A DNA stretch of 64,000 nucleotides from UBA5859 sp041940025 (lineage in GTDB: Bacteria > Pseudomonadota > Gammaproteobacteria > UBA5859), in NCBI GenBank assembly GCA_041940025.1, contig JBGTSY010000002.1, forward strand, positions 1-64,000, read 5' to 3'. Positions within the stretch are counted from its first letter, which is position 1, and every line of letters starts with the position of its first letter. The notes beneath the pieces are model-generated. The model worked only from the letters and a program-made list of their open reading frames with translations. It did no database searches and was not told the origin of the DNA. The position numbers and the translations under genes are program-made. Shown here in pieces: positions 36,434 to 45,423 of the stretch.

Positions 36434-37273
36434 TCAGCCTCGCATTTGACCGACGGTGATGCGAGGTTGTTGTTGCAAATCTTTGACGGTATGAACCTGG
36501 GTAAAACCGGCTTGTCGAAACAGATTTTGCACCTCAGGTTGTTGATCGAATCCGTGCTCCACAATCAGCGTGCCACCGTCATTTAGGTATGATACTGCAC
36601 CGGGAATCACGATTTCTAAGGCGCTGAGTCCGAATTTTCCCGCTGAAAGAGCCTGCAAGGGTTCAGCGGCTAAACTCAAATCCAGCAGACACTCATGATC
36701 TTCTCTGATATAGGGTGGATTAGAAACTATGAGATCGAATTCCATCCGGTTCAGTGCACCATACCAGTTACTACATAGAAATTTAACGTTTGAACACAGG
36801 TGCATCAACGCATTGTGTTTCGCAATCTTCAGGGCTTCCACACTAATATCTGTCGCCACAATATGAGACTTGGTGCGTTCTGTTGCTAATACGGTCGCGA
36901 TAATGCCGCTGCCGGTACCTAGCTCAAGTATTTTGCTTGGTTGCAGTGGTGGCAAACATTCTAATGCCACTTCAATCAAGGTTTCAGTAGCGGGGCGAGG
37001 AATTAAAGTATCCGGTGTCACCTTAAAGGGCAGGGACCAAAATTCTTTTTCTCCCAACAAATAGGCGATCGGTACGTTTTCTCGACGCAGACGAATTAAT
37101 TTAAGGTATGCCTCGGAGTGTGAATCGGGAATGGGGCGATCTGGGTGGATGTGCAGGCATGTTCGATTGCACTCTAACACTGCACCGAGTAACAACTCAG
37201 CATCTAATTTAGCTGATTCGCTGCTAAAAGCGAGCTGGTTTTGCCCATAGTCAAGGGCCTGTTGAACAATCAT
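36434..37273 (-). CDS. prmC: Peptide chain release factor N5-glutamine methyltransferase
   Basis: Methylates the Gln of the GGQ motif in release factors. 279 residues: N-terminal helical domain, then ILELGTGSGIIATVLA (SAM site), VATDIS, and the catalytic NPPY in DLIVSNPPYIRED near residue 185. Overlaps the end of its substrate gene prfA by four bases (ATGA). Confidence 0.96.
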   Translation of the reverse strand: MIVQQALDYGQNQLAFSSESAKLDAELLLGAVLECNRTCLHIHPDRPIPDSHSEAYLKLIRLRRENVPIAYLLGEKEFWSLPFKVTPDTLIPRPATETLIEVALECLPPLQPSKILELGTGSGIIATVLATERTKSHIVATDISVEALKIAKHNALMHLCSNVKFLCSNWYGALNRMEFDLIVSNPPYIREDHECLLDLSLAAEPLQALSAGKFGLSALEIVIPGAVSYLNDGGTLIVEHGFDQQPEVQNLFRQAGFTQVHTVKDLQQQPRITVGQMRG

Positions 37274-38364
37274 GCGTCACTCTCTGATAGTTCAGCCAAC
37301 ATGTCTGCCTGGTGGGCGTTGATTAGCGGCTCGATCACTTGATTCAGCGCACCCTCCATCACCTCTTCAAGTTTATACAGTGTCAGATTGATGCGGTGAT
37401 CGGTGATGCGTCCTTGGGGATAGTTGTAGGTACGAATGCGCTCTGAACGATCCCCACTACCCACCAGGCTCTTGCGCATCTGAGCTTGCTCGCTTGCTTG
37501 CTTATCCTGTTCTTGCGTGAGTAGTTTGGCACTTAACAGGGACATCGCTCTGGCTCGGTTTTTGTGTTGTGAGCGTTCGTCCTGACATTCTACGACTATT
37601 CCCGTTGGTAAGTGGGTTATTCGGATCGCGGAATCTGTTTTGTTAACATGTTGACCACCCGCACCGGAGGCACGAAAGGTGTCTATACGTAGATCCTGGG
37701 TATTGATATCTATCTCTTCTAATTCATCTGCTTCGGGCATGATGGCCACGGTACAAGCGGAAGTATGAATACGACCTTGGGATTCTGTCACCGGCACCCG
37801 CTGGACGCGATGAGCTCCCGATTCAAATTTTAACCTGGAATAGGCGCCGGCCCCCACGACGCGGATAATCATTTCTTTGTAGCCACCCTGTTCACTGAAA
37901 CTTTCGCTCATGATTTCGATTTGCCAACCTTGCGATTCTGCATATTTGGCATACATACGATAGAGATCGGCGGCAAATAGTGCTGCTTCGTCGCCACCGG
38001 TTCCGGCGCGAATTTCGAGAAAGATATTTTTCGTGTCATTGGGATCTTTCGGTAAGAGATGTTTTTTTAGTTCTAGTTCAAGGATTTCAATCCGCGCTTT
38101 GCTTTGCGCCAATTCGTCTTGCGCTAGGGTGCGTAGTTCCGGATCCTCCTCTTCCAGCATCGTATTGGCATCTTCAATCGCCGTTAGCACCTGGTTATAT
38201 TCATTGTAAGATTCTGTGAGTGCTTCCAATCTCGCATATTCTTGTGAGTACTGACGAAATTTTTTCTGATCTTTAATGATCTCCGCATTGCCTAGCAACA
38301 GGCCTAATTCCTCGTAACGCTCTGCGAGGGTATTCAATTTTTGTAGCAAAGAGGCGTGCATCAT
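37270..38364 (-). CDS. prfA: Peptide chain release factor 1
   Basis: 364 residues. The GGQ motif is in RASGAGGQHVNKTDSA (near residue 235); the anticodon-like region precedes it (RVPVTESQGRIHTSACTVAIMPE). Recognises UAA and UAG stop codons. Lies between hemA and prmC in the conserved gammaproteobacterial order; 8 bases separate it from hemA. Confidence 0.97.
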   Translation of the reverse strand: MMHASLLQKLNTLAERYEELGLLLGNAEIIKDQKKFRQYSQEYARLEALTESYNEYNQVLTAIEDANTMLEEEDPELRTLAQDELAQSKARIEILELELKKHLLPKDPNDTKNIFLEIRAGTGGDEAALFAADLYRMYAKYAESQGWQIEIMSESFSEQGGYKEMIIRVVGAGAYSRLKFESGAHRVQRVPVTESQGRIHTSACTVAIMPEADELEEIDINTQDLRIDTFRASGAGGQHVNKTDSAIRITHLPTGIVVECQDERSQHKNRARAMSLLSAKLLTQEQDKQASEQAQMRKSLVGSGDRSERIRTYNYPQGRITDHRINLTLYKLEEVMEGALNQVIEPLINAHQADMLAELSESDA

Positions 38365-38372
38365 GTCTGTAT

Positions 38373-39635
38373 TTATTCTTTCTCGTGATTTAATTCTAAA
38401 AGTTGCCTAGCGATTAATATTGCCTGCTCATGGTTTTCTGAGCCGAATTTTTTTAATTGTGTGGTCGGACCATGGGTGAGCTTATTGGTAAGCGTATGGG
38501 CTAATTGTTCTACCACTTTCTCCGCATCGACACCGGAATTCAGTTGTTGCAGTGCCTTGGAGATAGCTTGTTGTCGTAGATCTTCCGCTTTATCTCGGTA
38601 CTCGCGAATGGAGTCTACCACTACCGATGTGCGTGCCCACGCCAAAAAAGTGGCGGATTCTTTCTCAATGATGTTTTCAGCAGACTTAACGGCCGTTTGA
38701 CGAGATTTTAAGTTGTTAGCAATGACCGATTCAAGATCATCGATTGTATATAAGTAGGCATCGTCCATAGAGGCTACTTCGGGTTCAATATCCCTTGGAA
38801 CGGCGAGATCAACTAAAAATATTGGTTTGTGTTTGCGGATCTTAATCGCCCGCTCAACCGTACCTTTACCAAGTACTGGCACCGGGGAGGCGGTGCAACT
38901 GATAACCACATCAGCCCGCGGAAGCTGTTCTCCAAGTTCAGTTAGTGCAATAGCCTGGCCGCCATAGGGTTTGGCAAGAACTGTGGCCCGACCAACCGTG
39001 CGGTTAGCGACCAACAGGTTAATTAATCCTTGACCACGTAAATGTTGAATGGTGAGTTCAATCATTTCTCCGGCACCAATGGCCAGAGCCGTCACTTTAC
39101 TCAAGTCGGGGTAGATTTGTTTACATAGACGTACCGCTGCTGAGGCCGCAGAAACTGGATTCTCGCCTATTTCAGTTTTCGTACGTACTTGTTTTGCAAC
39201 GGAAAAAGAGCATTCAAACAGGCGTGACATAAAACTATTCACCATGCCAGCCTGACGGGCGATGGAATATGCTTGCTTCACTTGGCCCAAGATCTGGGTT
39301 TCACCGAGTGCCATGGAGTCGAGGCCGCTGGCGACCCGCATGAGGTGCTTAACAGCATCAGTGTCCTTATAATGGTATAAAGCGTGCTGTAAATCGGAAT
39401 TAGATAGCTGATGGTATTGGCCTAACCAGCCGCTAATATGAGGAGCGGTATGGGATTCCGTTCGACAATAGAGTTCCGTACGGTTGCAGGTGGACAGTAT
39501 GACAGCCTCGGGGATCCCTAGCTTATCGTGTAATTCACTCAGTGCTGGCTCGGTCTCATCTAGGGGAAAGTGTACTTTCTCCCGGAGATTTAAGTTTGCT
39601 GTGGTGTGATTTAATCCGCAGACGACTAACGACAT
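38373..39635 (-). CDS. hemA: Glutamyl-tRNA reductase
   Basis: First step of the C5 pathway to tetrapyrroles: reduces glutamyl-tRNA to glutamate-1-semialdehyde. The frame is open for 26 more codons, but MSLVVCGLNHTTANLNLRE is the family start, so I use the ATG at 39635 (420 residues). Motifs: catalytic Cys in ILSTCNRTELYCRTE (near residue 50), SGLDSMALGETQILGQVKQA, NADPH-binding LAIGAGEMIELT, and the C-terminal helix dimerisation domain. Divergent from the TPR lipoprotein gene. Confidence 0.96.
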   Translation of the reverse strand: MSLVVCGLNHTTANLNLREKVHFPLDETEPALSELHDKLGIPEAVILSTCNRTELYCRTESHTAPHISGWLGQYHQLSNSDLQHALYHYKDTDAVKHLMRVASGLDSMALGETQILGQVKQAYSIARQAGMVNSFMSRLFECSFSVAKQVRTKTEIGENPVSAASAAVRLCKQIYPDLSKVTALAIGAGEMIELTIQHLRGQGLINLLVANRTVGRATVLAKPYGGQAIALTELGEQLPRADVVISCTASPVPVLGKGTVERAIKIRKHKPIFLVDLAVPRDIEPEVASMDDAYLYTIDDLESVIANNLKSRQTAVKSAENIIEKESATFLAWARTSVVVDSIREYRDKAEDLRQQAISKALQQLNSGVDAEKVVEQLAHTLTNKLTHGPTTQLKKFGSENHEQAILIARQLLELNHEKE

Positions 39636-39776
39636 ATTAGGTGATCGCTTGGAGATGAAATTTCGAAAAATGACCAAATATTTAACAATAAATGTGCAGA
39701 TTTTAATCGACAATACGAATTATATAAATTCGACGACACTGACTTGGAAGTGCGTCGTTGGATAGAGGTCATGGGA

Positions 39777-41510
39777 ATGAAACTTAACCTTGCTGCCAAA
39801 TTAATACCGATTTTTTTACTCCTTTCAGGATGTGCTCACGTGGCATGGGAAGAAGACACCACAACTGTGGAAACCTCTCAAGCCTTAACGCCCCTTGCTG
39901 AGCCTGATTTACAGATTGAAACGCCGTCGAAGCCCTTTACACCAGAAGTCTTATTCACTCTGTTGGTAGCAGAGATGGGACTAAAACGAGACCGTTATGA
40001 TATTGCGATTACTCATTATTTACACGCGCTAAGTAATGTGGAGGACAAAGGGGTCGCAGAGCGGGCGACAAAACTCTCTTTTCAAGCTGGTGCGATTTCC
40101 CAAGCTCTGGTGGCTGCACAAGAGTGGGTCGATTTAGATAAGAAAAACCTTGAAGCGCAATCCTATGCAGCGAGCTTGTTTGTGGCCACTGGAGATCCAG
40201 CTCTAGCTGCTCCTCATCTTAATGGTGTGATGGCATCGTCGGATTCCAGTTCTTTGCTATTTCAGTTGTTACATTCCATGGCAAGGCGAAACAGTCTGGA
40301 AATTGAGGGAGTTCAGTACCTGGCAGATACTTACCCTGCCAACCTGGATACTCGAGTGCTATATGCTCAGGTGTTATTTAACCACCAACAAATTGAACAG
40401 GCCAATACTATAGTAAATGAGGTGTTGAGTTTTGAGGAGTACCGGCCCAATGCGGTGGCGCTAAAAGTCCAGATGTTGGAGCAATCTAAATCGTTTGATG
40501 AAGCCATCAACTTATTAAGAGAAGCTCTCTTTGTGCATCCCGAGCATGTGGGTATGCGAATTGGTTTACTGAAGATGCTCATCGAGGCCGATCGTACACA
40601 AGAGATGCGAGACGAGTATCCCCCTCTGCAGAAGTTGTTGGCAAGCGATCCTACCAATTTGGCTCAAGCCGGTTTTCTATCTCTACAGGCGAAGCACTAT
40701 CGCCAAAGTGAACGATTCTTACTACAGTCGATCCAGTATGGCATGCCGGTAGAACACATTGCTTACTACCTTGGACATATTAGTGATGCTCAGGGCGATC
40801 CAGTGAGTGCGGTGCGTTGGTATAAAATGGTGGGCGGCAGTAACAACAATCAAAAGTTTTTCGCAGAGATACGTGCCGCTATTTTGCTTTCAGAAACAGA
40901 GAGCTACGAAGCTGCTCTGACTTATTTGGAGTCGGTGCAGCCGAACAATGCGACGCAGCAAAAACAACTTGCGCTACTACGCGGAGAATTGCTGCAAGAT
41001 CAAAATCGTTGGCAAGATGCCTTTGATGTGTACAGTATCGCCTTAGACCATTTTAATAACGATATTCAGCTTCTCTATGCGCGATCATTAGCGGCGGATA
41101 AGTTACGCCGATTGGATTTGGCTGAGCAGGATCTTTCGCAGATTTTGGTGCAAGATCCTTCAAATGTGTTAGCACTGAATGCGCTGGGATATTCCTTAAG
41201 TAATCACTCAAACCGATATGAAGAAGCCCTGATCTACATTGAAAGAGCGTTACATCTCTCACCCGAGGATGCTGCGATCCTCGACAGTATGGGATGGGTT
41301 AAATTTCGTTTAGGAGACTACGATGAGGCCCTAAGTTATCTAAGTGAGGCATTGGATATTACTTGGGATGGCGAGATTGCCGCTCACTTGGGAGAGGTTC
41401 TCTGGACCATGGGAGAAACTGAACGAGCTCAGGAGGTCATTGAGGAGGGTCTGGAATTGGCGCCCGATAACCACCATTTGTTAGATGTGTTTCGGCGGTT
41501 ATTTCAATAA
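39777..41510 (+). CDS. TPR-repeat lipoprotein (PA4667-like)
   Basis: 577 residues from the ATG at 39777, chosen because AGAGGTC lies just upstream and the lipoprotein signal MKLNLAAKLIPIFLLLSGCAH starts there (key: L-S-G-C lipobox, Cys near residue 19). The remainder is a superhelix of tetratricopeptide repeats, clearest at the C-terminus (NALGYSLSNHSNRYEEALIY, then DSMGWVKFRLGDYDEALSYL). An outer-membrane-attached scaffold is the likely role; the gene regularly lies between hemA and lolB in gammaproteobacteria. Followed by lolB after 14 bases. Confidence 0.88.
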   Translation: MKLNLAAKLIPIFLLLSGCAHVAWEEDTTTVETSQALTPLAEPDLQIETPSKPFTPEVLFTLLVAEMGLKRDRYDIAITHYLHALSNVEDKGVAERATKLSFQAGAISQALVAAQEWVDLDKKNLEAQSYAASLFVATGDPALAAPHLNGVMASSDSSSLLFQLLHSMARRNSLEIEGVQYLADTYPANLDTRVLYAQVLFNHQQIEQANTIVNEVLSFEEYRPNAVALKVQMLEQSKSFDEAINLLREALFVHPEHVGMRIGLLKMLIEADRTQEMRDEYPPLQKLLASDPTNLAQAGFLSLQAKHYRQSERFLLQSIQYGMPVEHIAYYLGHISDAQGDPVSAVRWYKMVGGSNNNQKFFAEIRAAILLSETESYEAALTYLESVQPNNATQQKQLALLRGELLQDQNRWQDAFDVYSIALDHFNNDIQLLYARSLAADKLRRLDLAEQDLSQILVQDPSNVLALNALGYSLSNHSNRYEEALIYIERALHLSPEDAAILDSMGWVKFRLGDYDEALSYLSEALDITWDGEIAAHLGEVLWTMGETERAQEVIEEGLELAPDNHHLLDVFRRLFQ

Positions 41511-41524
41511 TAAAGAGAGTTTAA

Positions 41525-42094
41525 ATGGAATCTATGACAAGCGGGCGAATCATCGCCCGTTTTCTTTTATGTCTTTGTTTAACCAGCTGTGCACGCCTGC
41601 CCAGTCCACCAGAGGATATTGTCACTAGGGCAAACATTGATTTGACGCATTGGCGGTGTATTGGTCGAGTTGGCATCAAGCAGCAGGGTCAGGGAGGAAC
41701 AGCCCATTTCAACTGGCTTCAATCTGAGTCAAAGTATCAAATAGATTTTACCGGTCCCATCGGGGTGGGCCATGCTCGGTTAGTGGGTGAGGAGGGAGAA
41801 GTTACCTTATATGTTGATAATAAGAACCAGGGGACCGCTGAAAGCTCGGAAGCGCTCGCCTCTCGGTTTTTGGGGAATCAGTTGCCGCTGTCGGGATTGG
41901 TTTTTTGGATAAGAGGCATCCCCGATCCTAGTGAACCGTGGCAGCAGTTCTCAGATTTCGAATTTATCCAGCAGGGCTGGCGCATCCTGGTAGTGGATAC
42001 TCAAAACGTTGAGGGCTATTCATTGCCGAGGAAGCTGCGTTTAAACCGCGATGAAATGCGGATTACTTTGGTAGTCAGTGAGTGGTTGCTTTGA
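41525..42094 (+). CDS. lolB: Outer membrane lipoprotein receptor LolB
   Basis: 189 residues with lipoprotein signal ARFLLCLCLTSCARLP (lipobox L-T-S-C). Accepts lipoproteins from LolA and inserts them in the outer membrane. The mature domain shows WRCIGRVGIKQQGQGGTAHFNW, the protruding hydrophobic loop region, and LPLSGLVFWIRGIPDP, all LolB-typical. Start ATG; in one unit with the TPR gene and ispE. Confidence 0.93.
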   Translation: MESMTSGRIIARFLLCLCLTSCARLPSPPEDIVTRANIDLTHWRCIGRVGIKQQGQGGTAHFNWLQSESKYQIDFTGPIGVGHARLVGEEGEVTLYVDNKNQGTAESSEALASRFLGNQLPLSGLVFWIRGIPDPSEPWQQFSDFEFIQQGWRILVVDTQNVEGYSLPRKLRLNRDEMRITLVVSEWLL

Positions 42095-42110
42095 TTCTTG
42101 AGGACAGAGG

Positions 42111-42953
42111 ATGTTAGTTCTACCTGCACCTGCGAAGCTAAATCTCTTTTTACACGTACTGGGCCGCCGCACGGACGGTTATCATGAGTTGCAAACGCTT
42201 TTTCAATTTATTGATTTATGTGACGAACTCAGATTCGAACTCGGCGGTACGGAGATCTGTTTTCAAAGCGACTGGTGCGGGGTAAAAAACGAAGATAATT
42301 TAATTCTACGTGCAGCGCACAGCCTTCGAGAGTTCACCGGTACTCGACAAGGGGTGCATATTTCCCTGAAGAAAAATATTCCAATGGGTGCTGGATTAGG
42401 GGGAGGGAGTTCAGATGCGGCTACCACCTTACATGGATTGAATCGACTGTGGGATCTAGGGCTTTCGCTAGCAGAGCTGAGCAGTTTGGCAATATCTTTG
42501 GGCGCCGATGTGCCTGTTTTTATACACGGTAGAGCCTCATGGGCGGAAGGCATTGGCGACTTGCTGACACCGACTGCACCTGGAGAGTTGGCGGAGCCAC
42601 TTTATTTTGTGGCTGTACCGCAGGTGCAAGTTGCAACGGCCGAGGTTTTTCAGCACCCCGAACTAAAAAGGGACTGTTTGCCGATGCAGAAAGCCTACAG
42701 CAGCTTGTCCACTGCGGAAAACGTCTGCGAACCTGTGACCCGGATGCTCTATTCCCAGGTGGATGAGTTGTTTCACTGGATGGCACAATTCGGCCGGGCG
42801 AGGTTGACCGGTACGGGCGGAGGCGTTTTCGTCCAGGTCGATGCAGGATTTGTCCTAGAGTCCATTGCTGAAAATTGTCCAGTATCCGCTGAGTGTTATC
42901 TAGTAAACAGTTTGAATCAATCCCCTTTATTGGAAAAATTGTACTTGAATTGA
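42111..42953 (+). CDS. ispE: 4-diphosphocytidyl-2-C-methyl-D-erythritol kinase
   Basis: GHMP kinase of the MEP isoprenoid pathway. 280 residues: N-terminal LPAPAKLNLFLHVLGRRTDGYHEL, the ATP-binding glycine loop NIPMGAGLGGGSSDAAT (near residue 90), and the C-terminal GTGGGVFVQV. SD GAGG/AGAGG directly upstream of the ATG. The tRNA-Gln gene follows 40 bases downstream, the usual arrangement in gammaproteobacteria. Confidence 0.97.
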   Translation: MLVLPAPAKLNLFLHVLGRRTDGYHELQTLFQFIDLCDELRFELGGTEICFQSDWCGVKNEDNLILRAAHSLREFTGTRQGVHISLKKNIPMGAGLGGGSSDAATTLHGLNRLWDLGLSLAELSSLAISLGADVPVFIHGRASWAEGIGDLLTPTAPGELAEPLYFVAVPQVQVATAEVFQHPELKRDCLPMQKAYSSLSTAENVCEPVTRMLYSQVDELFHWMAQFGRARLTGTGGGVFVQVDAGFVLESIAENCPVSAECYLVNSLNQSPLLEKLYLN

Positions 42954-42993
42954 GGATTTTACGCTGATGTTCAGGTACAATCCTCGGCCCTAA

Positions 42994-43068
42994 TGGGGTG
43001 TCGCCAAGTGGTAAGGCACGGGGTTTTGATCCCCGCATGCGCAGGTTCGAATCCTGCCACCCCAGCCA
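42994..43068 (+). tRNA. glnQ tRNA: tRNA-Gln (anticodon TTG)
   Basis: 75 bases including an encoded CCA. Acceptor stem TGGGGTG/CACCCCA, discriminator G, anticodon stem GGGG/CCCC around the loop TTTTGAT with anticodon TTG at 43026-43028, and T-arm GCAGG-TTCGAAT-CCTGC. Reads CAA/CAG glutamine codons; with gatCAB present it might be charged by transamidation. Confidence 0.97.
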
Positions 43069-43126
43069 TCTTCACTAGGCTCTAAGATGAAACTGCAGGC
43101 TAAATTATGTATCGAGGCGGCTTCCG

Positions 43127-44080
43127 ATGTTAGATAGGGGCTTGATGGTGTTTAGTGGGAACGCCAATCGTCTGCTATCGGAGGAAGTGGCGCGCCATCT
43201 AGGTCAACCCTTGGGTAAGGCTATAGTGGGTAGCTTTAGCGATGGTGAGTCGATGGTGGAAATATTAGAGAATATTCGTGGCGCCGATGTTTTTGTTTTG
43301 CAGCCTACCTCTGCTCCCACCAACGACAACTTAATAGAGTTGTTGGTGATGATAGATGCGCTGAGACGAGCGTCTGCCGGACGAGTGACCGCAGTATTGC
43401 CCTATTTTGGGTACGCCCGACAAGATCGGCGTGTGAGATCGGTTCGCGTTCCTATCTCTGCGAAAGTGGTGGCTAGAATGTTAGAGAGCGTGGGTACCGA
43501 TCGGGTGTTGACCATGGATTTACATTCGGAGCAGATCCAGGGATTTTTTGAAATTCCAGTGGATAATGTGTACGCTTCGCCTATTTTATTGGGGGATTTG
43601 TGGCGCCAGCGGTATGAAAAAGTCACTGTGGTATCACCCGACGTGGGCGGTGTGGTACGTGCGCGAGCATTAGCAAAACGCTTAGACGATGCCGATCTGG
43701 CGATAATCGATAAGCGACGTCCGAAAGCCAATGAGGCGAAAGTGATGCACATAATTGGTGAAGTGGCGGGACGGGACTGCGTGTTGATTGATGACATGGT
43801 GGATACGGCAGGAACACTGTGTCAGGCTGCCAAGGCACTAAAAGAACATAATGCCCGGCGTGTTGTAGCCTACTGCACCCACCCGGTGCTGTCGGGTCCG
43901 GCGATTGAAAATTTGAACAACGCACTGTTAGATGAGTTGGTGGTAACGGATACCATCCCCTTAACCAGTGAGGCGCAGGCCTGTCGCAAAATCCGTCAAC
44001 TGAGTGTGGCACCTATGTTGGCGGAAGCCATCAGGCGTGTGAGTAATGAGGAGTCTGTTAGTTCACTTTATATGGACTAA
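43127..44080 (+). CDS. prs: Ribose-phosphate pyrophosphokinase (PRPP synthase)
   Basis: 317 residues, the usual class I length. Motifs: MVFSGNANRLLSEEVA at the start, GSFSDGESMVEI, PYFGYARQDRRVR (flexible loop), SVRVPISAK, VTVVSPDVGGVVRARALAKRL, and the PRPP-binding DCVLIDDMVDTAGT. Makes PRPP from ribose-5-phosphate and ATP. Starts ATG at 43127 (GAGG upstream); a second ATG at 43145 is also acceptable. Order ispE-tRNA-prs-rplY-pth-ychF is conserved. Confidence 0.97.
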   Translation: MLDRGLMVFSGNANRLLSEEVARHLGQPLGKAIVGSFSDGESMVEILENIRGADVFVLQPTSAPTNDNLIELLVMIDALRRASAGRVTAVLPYFGYARQDRRVRSVRVPISAKVVARMLESVGTDRVLTMDLHSEQIQGFFEIPVDNVYASPILLGDLWRQRYEKVTVVSPDVGGVVRARALAKRLDDADLAIIDKRRPKANEAKVMHIIGEVAGRDCVLIDDMVDTAGTLCQAAKALKEHNARRVVAYCTHPVLSGPAIENLNNALLDELVVTDTIPLTSEAQACRKIRQLSVAPMLAEAIRRVSNEESVSSLYMD

Positions 44081-44149
44081 TATAGCGTTTTTTAACCTAC
44101 TGAACTTCGGTTTGTGGGCTGAGTTAGTCATTTAAGTTGGAGAGTTATC

Positions 44150-44800
44150 ATGTCTGTCGATTTTGAATTGTCGAGTACATCCCGCCGGGAAACCGGTACC
44201 GCGGCCATGCGTCGCTTACGTCGAGAGTCATTGGTTCCAGCTGTGCTCTATGGTGGATCAGATCCTGTGCTTAATATTCAACTACAGGAGAAAGAGTTGA
44301 ACAAAGCTTTGGAAAACGAAGCCATCTTTTCTCATATCCTGGATCTAAAGGTGGATGGTAAAAACCACAAGGCATTGCTTAAAGATTTGCACCGCCATCC
44401 TTATAAGCAGAGGATATTGCACGTTGATTTTCAACGTGTCAGCGCCAATCAAAAACTCCATGTGCAAGTACCTATCCATTTTCTCGGGGAAGAAGTTGCG
44501 CCTGGTGCGAAGCAAGGTGGATTGGTGTCTCACTTAATGGCTACAGTTCAAATTGAGTGTCAAGCGAAGGATCTACCCGAGTTTCTGGAGGTGGATATTT
44601 CTGCGTTGGAGCTAGGCAGTTCATTACATTTATCTGATGTTCCTTTGCCCAACGGCGTGACGATTCCAGAATTGAGTCATGGTCCCGAACATGATTTACC
44701 CATCGTCAGTATCACCGCCAAGCGTGGTGGCGATGAGGTTGACGAAACAGCCGCCGAAGAGCCAGAGTCCGCTGAAGGAACCCCTGAGGGATCCGAATAG
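44150..44800 (+). CDS. rplY: 50S ribosomal protein L25/general stress protein Ctc
   Basis: 216 residues: the long, CTC-type two-domain form of bL25 (N-terminal 5S-rRNA-binding domain RETGTAAMRRLRRESLVPAVLYGG, then the C-terminal beta domain ending LPIVSITAKRGG and an acidic tail). Enteric L25 is only the first domain. GGAGAG lies 8 bases before the ATG. Confidence 0.96.
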   Translation: MSVDFELSSTSRRETGTAAMRRLRRESLVPAVLYGGSDPVLNIQLQEKELNKALENEAIFSHILDLKVDGKNHKALLKDLHRHPYKQRILHVDFQRVSANQKLHVQVPIHFLGEEVAPGAKQGGLVSHLMATVQIECQAKDLPEFLEVDISALELGSSLHLSDVPLPNGVTIPELSHGPEHDLPIVSITAKRGGDEVDETAAEEPESAEGTPEGSE

Positions 44801-44827
44801 TTTATTCAATATTCGATAAAATCCGGC

Positions 44828-45403
44828 ATGCTCAAATTAGTTGTGGGTTTAGGAAATCCGGGTGTCGAACATCAGGGAACCCGCCACAATCTGGGATTTG
44901 AATTTATCGATAAGCTGGCTGCATCTGCGGGTACCGTTTTTAAGTCTGAAAAAAAGTTTGTAAGTGAGGTAGCTAAATTGGCGACTCCTCACCCTATCTG
45001 GTTATTAAAACCCCTAACCTTCATGAATCTCAGCGGAGATGCTGTGGCTGGGTTTATCCGTTATTACCAACTGCAGCCAAGTGAAGTGTTAATTGTATAT
45101 GATGAATTGGATCTGCCGGCAGGTGAGGTTAGGCTGAAAATCGGTGGCGGTGCAGGCGGTCACAATGGTATTAAAGATATTATACAAAAATGGGGTGCGC
45201 GCGATTTCATTCGTTTACGCATTGGCATCGGTCATCCTGGCAAAAACCAGAACGTAAGTGGCTATGTCCTGTCCAAGCCAAGCTCCGAAGATCGATCGAA
45301 GTTGGATGAATCACTAACCCGAGCGATAGCGCTTTGGCCACAAATGGCAGAACAGGAATTTACCTCGGTGATGAACCAGCTACATAGGCGTAGTCAAAGT
45401 TAA
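44828..45403 (+). CDS. pth: Peptidyl-tRNA hydrolase
   Basis: 191 residues. Recycles peptidyl-tRNA. LVVGLGNPGVEHQGTRHNLGFEFID carries the catalytic His (TRHN, near residue 20), followed by LLKPLTFMNLSGDAV, VYDELDLPAG and GGGAGGHNGIKDI. Cytoplasmic. Between rplY and ychF. Confidence 0.97.
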   Translation: MLKLVVGLGNPGVEHQGTRHNLGFEFIDKLAASAGTVFKSEKKFVSEVAKLATPHPIWLLKPLTFMNLSGDAVAGFIRYYQLQPSEVLIVYDELDLPAGEVRLKIGGGAGGHNGIKDIIQKWGARDFIRLRIGIGHPGKNQNVSGYVLSKPSSEDRSKLDESLTRAIALWPQMAEQEFTSVMNQLHRRSQS

Positions 45404-45423
45404 TCGGGCAGGAGACTTAGTTT

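Noticed and set aside
42520..43038. 172-residue minus-strand frame over ispE and the tRNA
   Set aside because: Antisense to a certain gene and a tRNA; shadow frame.
43402..43797. 131-residue minus-strand frame inside prs
   Set aside because: Shadow of prs codon usage.
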